Source of the DNA: an uncultured Lentisphaeria bacterium
Lineage (GTDB): Bacteria; Verrucomicrobiota; Lentisphaeria; Victivallales; UBA1829
DNA length: 64,000 nucleotides
NCBI GenBank assembly: GCA_905197955.1
Contig: CAJKAR010000025.1
Coordinates: forward strand, 9,394-73,393
Reading direction: 5' to 3'
Shown here in pieces: positions 52,830 through 61,355 of this stretch. Position 1 is the first letter of the stretch; each line of letters opens with the position of its first letter. A model generated the notes under the pieces. That model worked only from the letters and a program-made list of their open reading frames with translations, made no database searches and had not been told where the DNA came from. The position numbers and the translations under genes were made by a program.

Positions 52830-54365
52830 ATGAAAAAAACAATTCTCTGCCTTCTTCCGCTTCTCGGCTCTCTGCTTCCGAGTTCCCTGTTCGGGGAAAC
52901 GAACATTGGCGCCGGTCACGAATACGACAACATCCGTCTTTCCGGACCGGTCCGGCATGCGGAAAAGAGTCTTCCGGCCTCCCTCCGCCTCCTGCCGAAT
53001 CAAACGATCCGTACTTATAATGCGGAAATGTTCGGACTGGCCTACGATTTTGCCGAACAGGATAAAACCGGAATGGCAGCCGCCGTCGATGGTGTCCCTT
53101 TCCCCCGCATTCTCCCCGATTTCCAGAACGTGATGCGCGGAGTTCCTCTTCCGTTCAACCGGATCTGGTTCCGGAAAGATAACTGGAAGTATTCCGTGGG
53201 ACCGCTGAACCAGCGAGTCAAACATAAACGGGCGCCCTGGTACCCGGAAATGATCCAGATTACCGGACCATTGGAACTGATCCGAAGCATTCTTGCGGTG
53301 GATCCGAAGGCGAAATTCGACATCATGGTCAGTGTAGGTGATGAGGAATGCGTCCGCCAGGCTCGGGAAATTGCCGAATTCCTGACCGGCGACGCCTCTA
53401 CCGAATGGGGAGCAAAACGTATCCGCTGGGGTCTTCCCTCTCCCGTCCCGGTCGCCCTCTGGGAGCTGGGCAACGAAACCGACTGGAGCGCCGGAAAACT
53501 GACCCTCCGTCAGTATATCGACTCCTGCCGCTCCATCATCAAAGCGATCCGCTCCGTTGTCCCCGATGCTAAGATCGCCCCCCATGCAGCCACCGCGCCA
53601 TGGCACGAAACGCAGTCCGCTCACTGGAAGCAGTGGCACAGAGAACTCCTGAAGGAACTGGCTGAGGAAATTGACTGCTTTGCCTTTCATCCCTATTATC
53701 ATGGATATCCGATTTCCTATATCGAAAATTATCTGAATGTGATTCGGGATGATATCGCATCGAGTTCCAATCCCGGGATCCGGATTTTCATCTCCGAACA
53801 CGGTCTCTGGCCGGGGGGCGAACCGGGTCGATGGGAAAATTCCTGGTACAAAACTCATGCTCTTCAAGGCTGTCTTGCCGTCAGTGAATGGTTCAACCGG
53901 ATGCTGTCGCGTCCGGAAATCAGCTGCATGACAATGCATGCCTGTTCCAGCGGACCATGGGGTATGGTTTATCCGGATCCCTACAACGGGAAAGTCTATG
54001 CGACCGCTCTTGCGGAACTGTTCAAACTCTATGGAATGGTTCCTTTCGGCGGAAAAGTGATCGCCCATGAACTGCGGGGTGTCGGAACGGCACTTGACGG
54101 ACAGCTTTCCCTTTCCGCCTCCGCCGTGGAATCCCATGGAAAATACTATCTCTTCCTGACCAACCGACTGCCGGAAACCAAACGGGAAATCAAACTGGAT
54201 CTCGCTGGAAAACGAATCCGGAAGATCCACACTCTCACAGCGGACTCCATCCAGGAAGTCAACACCGCTGTGGATAAGCCGATCCTCATCCGTTCCCGCG
54301 AAAAGAATGCTGATGATCGGATCACTCTGCCGCCGGGAAGCATCACTCTGCTGATAGCAGAATAA
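52830..54365 (+). CDS. Secreted glycosidase, clan GH-A-like (cassette D)
   Basis: 511 codons from the ATG at 52830 with GAGG upstream and a signal peptide (TILCLLPLLGSLLPSSLFG). The TIM-barrel motif WELGNETDWS near residue 213 supplies the acid/base Glu of clan GH-A enzymes (GNE). RIFISEHGLWPGG near residue 323 supplies the nucleophile Glu. Between them is CFAFHPYYHGYP. The general form is like GH51 or GH39/GH79. A beta-sandwich of about 90 residues (GKYYLFLTNRLPETKREIKL) closes the protein, as in GH51. The substrate is not predictable. Two hairpins follow at 54381-54443. Confidence 0.78.
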   Translation: MKKTILCLLPLLGSLLPSSLFGETNIGAGHEYDNIRLSGPVRHAEKSLPASLRLLPNQTIRTYNAEMFGLAYDFAEQDKTGMAAAVDGVPFPRILPDFQNVMRGVPLPFNRIWFRKDNWKYSVGPLNQRVKHKRAPWYPEMIQITGPLELIRSILAVDPKAKFDIMVSVGDEECVRQAREIAEFLTGDASTEWGAKRIRWGLPSPVPVALWELGNETDWSAGKLTLRQYIDSCRSIIKAIRSVVPDAKIAPHAATAPWHETQSAHWKQWHRELLKELAEEIDCFAFHPYYHGYPISYIENYLNVIRDDIASSSNPGIRIFISEHGLWPGGEPGRWENSWYKTHALQGCLAVSEWFNRMLSRPEISCMTMHACSSGPWGMVYPDPYNGKVYATALAELFKLYGMVPFGGKVIAHELRGVGTALDGQLSLSASAVESHGKYYLFLTNRLPETKREIKLDLAGKRIRKIHTLTADSIQEVNTAVDKPILIRSREKNADDRITLPPGSITLLIAE

Positions 54366-54380
54366 CCGTCCCGCCGTTCT

Positions 54381-54443
54381 CCCGCGCCCCAAAAGCGCGG
54401 GAATCAGACCTATTCTCCGGAAAGACGGGAAAATCCTCCCGTC
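54381..54443. terminator. Two hairpins between convergent genes
   Basis: CCCGCGC (54381-54387) pairs with GCGCGGG (54395-54401), and GACGGGA (54424-54430) pairs with TCCCGTC (54437-54443). Neither has a long T run, so they may be terminators of weak strength or serve both strands. Confidence 0.5.
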
Positions 54444-54527
54444 TTCTCCGGATCAAAACACCAAAGAGTTCCACTCCTTTTTTTCCTGCGATCCGGCACC
54501 GAATTGCAGATCCACGGAACAGAAAAA

Positions 54528-55607
54528 TCACTTCTTCCGTGCTTCCCTCCGCCCGATTCCGGAAACGGAACGGCATATTCGCAGATTCTCCCATTTTTCC
54601 GGCAGAAAAAAGGCGATTCCGGCGAAAAGATCAATCAGCAGGAGCAGGGAAGTATACAGGATCATGGCGGTTGCGGCGGAACTTTCCGCCACTCCCCAGG
54701 AGGAAAGAAGCGTTTTAATGACGGCATCACGGGTTCCGACTCCGCCCGGTGTCAGAGGAATCGCCGCGGCCACACTGCCGTACGCAACCGAGGTCATCGT
54801 CGTTCCCGGATCCGGAAGAGTGTGGAGTTCTCCGTACAAAGGAAAGAACATCGCCAGCATCAGAAGAGGATGCAGGAGAAATGTGGAAAAAAAGGTTGTC
54901 CAGAACAGCACCCTCCAGCGGGAACGGTACGCGGAAACCGAACGGACAACACTGCCGGGAATGCCGCGCATCCAGCGATCGGCAAACGCCAGCAGCTTTG
55001 CGGCAAATTTCCAGCGGAAAATAAAATCCTGAAAAAAGAGAACAATCGTCACCAGAAGTCCCGCCACGCAGAGCAGAGTCAGGCAGAACACAAGAAAACG
55101 CACAGCGGACGGCAATTCCAGAATCCGGCGCAGAAAAATCAGGAACAGCACCAGCGTCAGCAGAAACAGACCGGCCATTCCGACAATACGGTCAACCAGA
55201 ATCGAAACAGTGGCATCCACACGTTTCCCTTTTCCGGTTTTTGAGGCTAGAAGAGTTGCTTTGACCACATCCCCGCCGACCGCTCCCGCCGGGATGAAAA
55301 TATTCGCAAACAGACCAATCGCCGTCAGACGGAAGGCTTCATAAAAAGAGACATTCAACTCTTTTGAAATCAGGAATTTCCATCGAACTGCCGTTCCCGT
55401 CATCTGCGCCAGCAACGCAAGAAAGCAGCAGAGAACCCACAAAGGATTCATCCGGCGGATTGATTCCAGCATGGCGCGGCCGTCCTCACCGACCACCCAC
55501 GCGATCAAGGCAGCCGCAATTCCAAGTTTTACACAGAGCTTTACAATGGGAATCAGTTTCCCCGCGGACATCCATCGCGGCGAAGCACCGCTGTTTGAAT
55601 CTGTCAT
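54528..55607 (-). CDS. Flippase-like membrane protein (UPF0104/LPG-synthase membrane domain)
   Basis: 359 codons from the ATG at 55607; a TTG two codons earlier overlaps the upstream stop. About eight membrane helices. AIGLFANIFIPAGAVGGDVVKATLL and PLTPGGVGTRDAVIKTLLSSWG are the hallmark segments of the lysylphosphatidylglycerol synthase membrane-domain family (also AglD-like). No soluble synthase domain follows, so it is a stand-alone flippase-like protein. The start lies 3 bases past the DUF190 stop, so the genes are coupled. Confidence 0.87.
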   Translation of the reverse strand: MTDSNSGASPRWMSAGKLIPIVKLCVKLGIAAALIAWVVGEDGRAMLESIRRMNPLWVLCCFLALLAQMTGTAVRWKFLISKELNVSFYEAFRLTAIGLFANIFIPAGAVGGDVVKATLLASKTGKGKRVDATVSILVDRIVGMAGLFLLTLVLFLIFLRRILELPSAVRFLVFCLTLLCVAGLLVTIVLFFQDFIFRWKFAAKLLAFADRWMRGIPGSVVRSVSAYRSRWRVLFWTTFFSTFLLHPLLMLAMFFPLYGELHTLPDPGTTMTSVAYGSVAAAIPLTPGGVGTRDAVIKTLLSSWGVAESSAATAMILYTSLLLLIDLFAGIAFFLPEKWENLRICRSVSGIGRREARKK

Positions 55608-55609
55608 GC

Positions 55610-55948
55610 TCAACGCTTTCCGTAGAAACGGGTCTGAACCGGCTGCAAAGTCATCAGACCGCGCGGAATCAGATCGTCGATCTTCAAGATAAACTGCTCC
55701 AGATCTTTTTCCGTATCAACGATTTCCACAAGTACTGGCTGATTGATCTGGAACCCGCGGAATTCAGGGGCGAGAACCGGATTGCTGGAACAGAATCCAC
55801 CGATTCCGCGAAGCACCGTCGCTCCGGAAAGTCCCTCCGCCACCGCTTTCTGCACCAGCCATTCATACAGAGGAATTCCGTTCACCTGGTCCTTTTCCGC
55901 AGTATAAATTCTGAGAAGCGCCGCTCCATTGTTGAAAAGTTCCGACAT
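55610..55948 (-). CDS. DUF190 domain protein
   Basis: 112 codons from the ATG at 55948 with AAAGGAGG upstream. The family pattern is clear: GAALLRIYTAEKDQVNGIPLY, KAVAEGLSGATVLRGIGGF and PVLVEIVDTEKDLEQFILKID. DUF190 proteins have a PII-like ferredoxin fold and often occur near fluoride channels of the CrcB type; no CrcB is next to this gene. It may bind a small ligand and regulate the coupled flippase-like protein. That is inference. Confidence 0.88.
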   Translation of the reverse strand: MSELFNNGAALLRIYTAEKDQVNGIPLYEWLVQKAVAEGLSGATVLRGIGGFCSSNPVLAPEFRGFQINQPVLVEIVDTEKDLEQFILKIDDLIPRGLMTLQPVQTRFYGKR

Positions 55949-56049
55949 GTTGGCCTCCTTTGGTTGAAGATTCGTTGTTCCGGCATTTCCGGATTCCCGC
56001 ACGACACAGGAATCCGGTCCGTTCAAGTCCGCTCATCGACGGGGAACGC

Positions 56050-57150
56050 TTAAAACGACTCGCGATCCTCCGCCCATTTCTTGATATCTTTTTCGACCTC
56101 TCCGTGCGTTTTGCCTGTGACACATTCCACATATTTCCGGAAATACGCCTCAATCGCCTGATGGAATATGTGGAGATATTCGACGCGTTCCGCAAAGAAG
56201 CTGTCGCGATCCATCTCCTCGCCCTCCGGCAGAGTCAGTCCGGAGAAATTGAACTTGTCCGCATCGAACGTGAAGGACCAGACATCCTGGTCGCGCGCAA
56301 GCAGGATCTTCGCTTTTTTCAGTTTTTTCCCGACTGCCAGCGCCGCTTTTGCCTCGGCGGAAATCTGGGGACAGCCTTTCTTCACCACGCTTTCCTCCGC
56401 ACCTTTCGCCTCGGCGGAAAATGCAAACGTGAGCGGCCCCTCGATTCCCAGCTGGAATGTTCCAAGATCGCCGATCTGCAATTCTCCGGCATTCAGTTCG
56501 GAGAAATACCAGAGCCAGGTCAGGAAGTCGCGTCCCGGCGTCAAATCCATCTCCGCCGCGGACGCCGTGGAGGTAAACACCAGATTCGGCAGCGAAGAAG
56601 CATCCTCCTTGAAAAGCTTCAGCATCAGCTCGCTGACATTGACAGGCACCGGCTCGACTCCCAGCTGACTGGCAAACGCACTGATAATCAAATCCACCTG
56701 ATTCAGAGAGCCCGTTCCGATATACATGACATTCTCCGCACGATCGACCACAATCGGAGTTCCGGAAATGATCGGGGGCATCTTCATGAGATTCCGTTTG
56801 ATGGCATCTTCCTTGATGCGTTTTTTCTCCATGCGCGGCACGGAGAAGGTCTCGTTAGCCTTCATATACGCCAGCTCGTCGCGGCGGCAGATCGCGTTCA
56901 GCAGGGAGGAGGGAATTTTACGCTCCGCCTTCCGCAAGTTCAAATACAGATGACCGCCGCAGATGCAGGTGGATTCATCGATATCGGTTTCCAGCAGGAA
57001 GCGTCCGCTGACCCAGCCGATTTCGGGTTCCTCTTTGACATCCTCCAGTTTTCCGGCAGCGGATGCGGCAAGTTTTTCCAGGAAGTCATCCGGCAGCGGC
57101 GCGGACAACGGACAAATTGTAAGGGCTATGCTTCCATGATCGAAGGGCAT
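56050..57150 (-). CDS. RdgC-like recombination-associated protein
   Basis: 366 codons; E. coli RdgC has about 300. The N-terminal half has the family outline: a short beta strand, FLEKLAASAAGKLED, IGWVSGRFL, HLYLNLRKAERKIPSSLLNAI, then EKKRIKEDAIKRNLMKMPP and a YIGTGSLNQVDLIISAF strand. These match the RdgC ring-forming fold. The C-terminal part holds LTPGRDFLTWLWYFSE and DQDVWSFTFDADKF. RdgC encircles double-stranded DNA and limits RecA action. I rate the family assignment as good but not certain. It is separated by 101 bases from the DUF190 gene. Confidence 0.7.
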   Translation of the reverse strand: MPFDHGSIALTICPLSAPLPDDFLEKLAASAAGKLEDVKEEPEIGWVSGRFLLETDIDESTCICGGHLYLNLRKAERKIPSSLLNAICRRDELAYMKANETFSVPRMEKKRIKEDAIKRNLMKMPPIISGTPIVVDRAENVMYIGTGSLNQVDLIISAFASQLGVEPVPVNVSELMLKLFKEDASSLPNLVFTSTASAAEMDLTPGRDFLTWLWYFSELNAGELQIGDLGTFQLGIEGPLTFAFSAEAKGAEESVVKKGCPQISAEAKAALAVGKKLKKAKILLARDQDVWSFTFDADKFNFSGLTLPEGEEMDRDSFFAERVEYLHIFHQAIEAYFRKYVECVTGKTHGEVEKDIKKWAEDRESF

Positions 57151-57267
57151 TTCAAATCTCCTGACTCATCTTAGATTTCGATTGACAACAATAGTATACC
57201 ATATTTCCCGGATTCTGCAACCGGATCCGGGAAATTTTCATTTCAGCGATGTTCGGGAAAAAGCGGA

Positions 57268-57801
57268 TTACTGTTTTTTCCGCCATTCGCCGTTCTCCAT
57301 GAGATATTCGCCGGTTTTGGCGCGTTCGGCAAAGCGGATCGCGGCGCGGGCGGCGATGACTTCACGGGTCTGATTGTTCTTCTCGGCGATCATTTTATAG
57401 AGCTGGCGACGGTCGCGGTTCTCCTCCCGGACCACGGATTCCTGCTCCTTCTTTGTCGTTACAAACGCAAGCATTCCGTTGGAATTTTCTCCGACGATCC
57501 CGCGTGTTTTAAGATCGGCAATCACCTCTTTTCTTGCCTTGTATCTCCGGATCATCGCCTCGCGGGAGTAATCGACCTCTCCCTGCTTCCGCGGTGCGAG
57601 GTTCTTTTCCGGATCAATCCCGGTATTTTTCTCCGAATCAAAATAATTATCCAGTTCCTTATCCACTTTGAGATTCACATCCAGAGTAATATGCACCGGC
57701 TTCACCTCCACGGGTTTTACATCGACCGTGTGGGAGAAACATCCCGTCAAAGCCGCCGCGGCAAGCGCGGACACCGTTGCAATCAAATTTCTGCTCTTCA
57801 T
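57268..57801 (-). CDS. YnbE-YdbL fusion lipoprotein
   Basis: 177 codons. The signal peptide ends ALTGC, so it is a lipoprotein. Residues 28-54 (VEVKPVHITLDVNLKVDKEL) match YnbE, whose E. coli form is a 61-residue lipoprotein. Residues 78-177 match YdbL/DUF1318 (KTRGIVGENSNGMLAFV, RRQLYKMIAEKNNQTREVIA, RAKTGEYLMENGEWRKK). In E. coli these are separate genes downstream of ydbH; here they are one. It overlaps the ydbH-like gene by 4 bases (ATGA), so translation is coupled. YdbH-YnbE bridges inner and outer membranes for lipid transport, with YdbL as a chaperone; this is known for E. coli and inferred here. Confidence 0.82.
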   Translation of the reverse strand: MKSRNLIATVSALAAAALTGCFSHTVDVKPVEVKPVHITLDVNLKVDKELDNYFDSEKNTGIDPEKNLAPRKQGEVDYSREAMIRRYKARKEVIADLKTRGIVGENSNGMLAFVTTKKEQESVVREENRDRRQLYKMIAEKNNQTREVIAARAAIRFAERAKTGEYLMENGEWRKKQ

Positions 57802-60365
57802 AAACCGCCTCCTGAAAGTTTCTTTATGTTGTTAATGATGTTCAATACATTTGCAAGGGGAAGATTGAAATTGATATCCAGACGCACTCCGGCAAACTCC
57901 GTCAGAGTGTTGATCTGCACCAGTTCTCCTCCATCGTAACGGTAGGGAAGCGGATGCGAAGGCCGCCCGCTGATCTTCATCTGAAGCGTCAGGATATCAC
58001 TCTTGCTGGTCAGATTCAGCTTTGCCCAGTCGTAGGAGAAATCCTTCAGGACATCCTGAGAGAATTTCAGCTGGGCGTACTGCGGAATATTCTGCGGAAC
58101 TCCCGCCGTAAGATACTCCGTATTCGAAAGTTTCAGAGAACCGGTCACCCCTGGAGTGGAATTCAGGAACCCGTCGTGAAACACGATGTTCCCCGGAGAA
58201 ATGGTCACGGGAAGAGTTCCGTTCAATGTCCCCTCTCCGACCGCGGCCTTCTGTCCCAGCTGATTCAGGATCTCGCTCAGATTCAGGCGATCGCAGTGGA
58301 GAACCAGTTCACAGGATTTTTTCGAAAAATCGAATCGAGTGAACTCCATGCGGACCACACCGGACGCCCAGCCGGCCTTGACGGCTTCCACCGCCCATAC
58401 CGTCGGCGATTCCATCCGGTAGAACAGGAGAAAATCACGCACATCGATCCCTCCGAATCGAATCCGGTTCACCGAAGCCTTCAATCCGGGAGAACTCCGC
58501 AAGGCCGGAAGCGAAGGCAGTTCAAACTCAAGATTGACTCCCTCCAGAGAGAGCTCCTGCGCAGGATCCTTCACCGATGCTCCGGAAATAGACAAACGCA
58601 CCGCTCCTTCTCCGGCTCGTCCGGATGCAAACTCATATCCTCCCGAAGCCCCGACTTTTCCCGTCACTTTCAGATTGGCCAGTTCCCCACCCATCTTCCG
58701 GAAATCCAGCGCAGGAATTTCCGTCTCCGGCAGAACAAACGTGTTCCGGGAAAGATATCTTCCGTTGTCGTATTCATTTTCCGAACGGAAACGGATTCCG
58801 ATCCCCGGATATTCCGGCATCGTTACCATTCCGGATATTTCTGCACGATCCGTCAACAGCGTATTGCTCAACTCGATTCTGGTTTTTGCCTGCACTTTTG
58901 CCATCAGGCGGTCCTTCCAGGAGATGGAATCGACTGTGATGGAGCCTTCCTCCCGTCCTCCGCGCCGGAACGGCACGGAAAAAACGATATCCTTTGCAGT
59001 AACCGAAGATGCCGGGTCCTCCACGGAAGCAATATTTCCGGCAAGAGTTCCCGAAAGCACGCCATTCTCATGCAGGGCAGAAAGCGCCAGTTCACGAATC
59101 AATGCCTTTTTTCCGGAACAGTCGATTCCGATGCCATTCAGAGTCAGACGGGCGGTCTGCCGTTCCGGAGAGCCCTTCAACTGGAGTGCCAGCGCATCCA
59201 GACGTCCCTGAATCCCCTTCCAGGAGAGTTCGCACGCCTTTCCTTCCGCAGTCCGGATGGAAACTTCTGCGGTTTTCGCTGCGGGATCCCCTGCGGCGGA
59301 AAAGAGGAAATCGAATTGCCGGCGTTCCGCTCCGGTCACCTCCAGAGTGGTCTTCCCGGAAAGGGAATGATCGGAAAGCTCAAACTCGGTTGCCGTACGA
59401 CTGAGCTGAAAGAGATCGGCGACCTTCAGATTTTCCAGAATCACGGCTCCTTTTTTCCCGTTGAATTCCAGATTGAACAAAAAGAGATCCGAAGAGATGT
59501 GCCGTCCGCCGACCAGTGCGGAAAAATTCCGTATTTTCCAGCGGGAATCTATTTTTTTCACGACACCGGTTCCATAATTGAAATCCGCGAGGAGCTCTGC
59601 GGTCAGATCTCCCTGAAGTCCGACCTCATTTGCGTACAGATCCAGCGGATGAGGCAGATTGCTCAGGACGGCATCGCGAATCCGGACAGCGGCACGAACC
59701 GACTTCTGTTCCAAATCCACGGAAGCCTCTCGAATCACAATAGTCTGCCCGTTCAAATGAATCCGGCCTTTGACAAGGAGTTTTTTCCATCCGGATCCCT
59801 CCTGACGGATTGTCATGGTAACCGGCACATACAGAGATTTCCGTCCGTAGCGCAGATTCAGCGCCCCGTTTTCGATCCGGATAAATCCGAGATCCGGCAC
59901 ATTTGCGGCAGGAGATGCGGCATTTTTTTTCTGCTGTTCCTCTTTTTCCTGCTGAACCGATTCAAAAATTTCTGTCAGAGGGAACACGACGTTTCCGTTT
60001 TCCACCGAAGCGGGAATCGTAGCCCCCGTGATCGTAATCCCCTCGATTCTCCCCCGCAGAAGCGCAAACGGCGTATAGGAAATCCGGCAGTGCGGCAGAG
60101 ACAATACGGAACGGAATCTTCCATTCGGCATTTTCTGACGCGCATTCACTGCGGCATTTGCGGAAAAGGGCGTAATCTGCGAAATATTGCAGACAATATA
60201 TCCCCCGGCGGCCGAATGCTTCAGGATCCGGTTGACGGCAAGCTCCACCATCGAGGGCAGAAGCAGCACTACTGCAAGGGCAAGGGCAAGCAGAATACTC
60301 AGAATCAGAAAGAATCCAGCTCTGGAGAATCTGCGTTTTTTCCTGTTTGTTTCGATCTTATCCAT
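57798..60365 (-). CDS. YdbH-like AsmA-type periplasmic lipid-transport protein
   Basis: 855 codons from the ATG at 60365, with GGAAG upstream; an ATG four codons earlier is possible. One N-terminal membrane helix (about residues 16-38, FFLILSILLALALAVVLLLPS) is followed by about 800 residues of repetitive beta strands, as in AsmA/TamB/YhdP/YdbH proteins that form lipid-carrying grooves. The C-terminal FAGVRLDINFNLPLANVLNI may interact with the YnbE-like partner. Its stop overlaps the start of the YnbE-YdbL fusion gene. The role is phospholipid movement to the outer membrane by analogy with E. coli YdbH; not shown here. Confidence 0.8.
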   Translation of the reverse strand: MDKIETNRKKRRFSRAGFFLILSILLALALAVVLLLPSMVELAVNRILKHSAAGGYIVCNISQITPFSANAAVNARQKMPNGRFRSVLSLPHCRISYTPFALLRGRIEGITITGATIPASVENGNVVFPLTEIFESVQQEKEEQQKKNAASPAANVPDLGFIRIENGALNLRYGRKSLYVPVTMTIRQEGSGWKKLLVKGRIHLNGQTIVIREASVDLEQKSVRAAVRIRDAVLSNLPHPLDLYANEVGLQGDLTAELLADFNYGTGVVKKIDSRWKIRNFSALVGGRHISSDLFLFNLEFNGKKGAVILENLKVADLFQLSRTATEFELSDHSLSGKTTLEVTGAERRQFDFLFSAAGDPAAKTAEVSIRTAEGKACELSWKGIQGRLDALALQLKGSPERQTARLTLNGIGIDCSGKKALIRELALSALHENGVLSGTLAGNIASVEDPASSVTAKDIVFSVPFRRGGREEGSITVDSISWKDRLMAKVQAKTRIELSNTLLTDRAEISGMVTMPEYPGIGIRFRSENEYDNGRYLSRNTFVLPETEIPALDFRKMGGELANLKVTGKVGASGGYEFASGRAGEGAVRLSISGASVKDPAQELSLEGVNLEFELPSLPALRSSPGLKASVNRIRFGGIDVRDFLLFYRMESPTVWAVEAVKAGWASGVVRMEFTRFDFSKKSCELVLHCDRLNLSEILNQLGQKAAVGEGTLNGTLPVTISPGNIVFHDGFLNSTPGVTGSLKLSNTEYLTAGVPQNIPQYAQLKFSQDVLKDFSYDWAKLNLTSKSDILTLQMKISGRPSHPLPYRYDGGELVQINTLTEFAGVRLDINFNLPLANVLNIINNIKKLSGGGL

Positions 60366-60394
60366 AAAAACTTCCATTTCCGCACAATGGTAAT

Positions 60395-61240
60395 TTACAC
60401 CGGAATCGGATTCTTTCCAGTGTCATTGTACTCCACGGTTTTCACGATCTGCCATTTGGAGTCATCACCGCGGTAAAGGAGTCTGCCGGTATCGGACTCG
60501 GCGAACCGGCCGGCGGCGAAATCCGCGACGACCTCGGGAAAGAGGGTCCAGTCGCCGTTGACCTTCAAATTTTCCAGATTTCGTTCTGCCGTCTCTGCCA
60601 GCAGGGACTCGGAAGCGGCAAGGGAGTCCGGAGTCGCGCCCGGTGGAAGCAGAACCGGCACACGACGGGAGATTCCCAGCACATGTCCGTTATCCATCTC
60701 CTTTGCACCGGGGGTGAACGGAGTGGCAATAATGACGCTGCTTCTGAGGAAGCGATGTCCGGCAAGCAGAGCTGTTCGGACGGGCACGTTATGCAGGCCG
60801 ACCAGCAGACGGCATCCATCCTTTTCCACGGTCAGATCGCCCGGATGAATATTCAGACAGGGGAAATCTGCCACGAGATTCGTCAGAGGAATGAATCCGG
60901 CAAGGATTCCGAAATCCGGGCGCAGATGAGCGAGTTTCCGTCGAAGGGCCTCGGTCCAGAGCTGACGGACGGCAAATCCTTTTTCCGTCGCAATGGAAAT
61001 TTTCTGAAGTCCGTGCTTCTCGTAAAAACGGAAGATATCCTCCTCGATCAGTTCGAGTCCATATTTTTCTGCAATCTGGCGGGCATTGCTAGTTCCGGGA
61101 CGATCCGTCACCACCGCACAGCAACTCCAGGCCACCCCGCAGGAAGGCGATTCCAGCAATTTTTCCGCATTGCTGCCGCTGCCGCTGAGAAAAATAACCG
61201 CCCGCGGAAGCGAACTTTTTATAAAAACTTTGCGATCCAT
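60395..61240 (-). CDS. Formyltransferase-family protein (PurN-like)
   Basis: 281 codons from the ATG at 61240, with GGAG 6 bases upstream; the frame is open 82 codons further without protein-like character. The fold is that of PurN: RAVIFLSGSGSNAEKLLE (phosphate loop), VVTDRPGTSNARQIAEKYGLE and PCLNIHPGDLTVEKD with the His of the IHP motif. It exceeds PurN by about 70 residues, with a C-terminal extension (LLYRGDDSKWQIVKTVEYNDT). It may be phosphoribosylglycinamide formyltransferase or a related enzyme. No pur genes are nearby. It is divergent from the gene at 61356. Confidence 0.8.
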   Translation of the reverse strand: MDRKVFIKSSLPRAVIFLSGSGSNAEKLLESPSCGVAWSCCAVVTDRPGTSNARQIAEKYGLELIEEDIFRFYEKHGLQKISIATEKGFAVRQLWTEALRRKLAHLRPDFGILAGFIPLTNLVADFPCLNIHPGDLTVEKDGCRLLVGLHNVPVRTALLAGHRFLRSSVIIATPFTPGAKEMDNGHVLGISRRVPVLLPPGATPDSLAASESLLAETAERNLENLKVNGDWTLFPEVVADFAAGRFAESDTGRLLYRGDDSKWQIVKTVEYNDTGKNPIPV

Positions 61241-61355
61241 CGATTCTCCGATTTGAAATTTCCTGATTTGATGTATAAAATACATAGTGTTTGCATTTAG
61301 ACAAGTTTTTTTCATCAAAAATAAAAGAAGAAATTTCAATACGGAGAAAATACAG

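Noticed and set aside
52758..54392. 544-codon open frame opposite the cassette D glycosidase
   Set aside because: No ribosome site or recognisable domain; the opposite strand carries the GNE and SEHG catalytic motifs.
57954..60476. 840-codon open frame antisense to the ydbH-like gene
   Set aside because: The minus-strand gene has a membrane anchor, ribosome site and coupling to its neighbour. The antisense protein is rich in His, Arg and Gln with no fold pattern.
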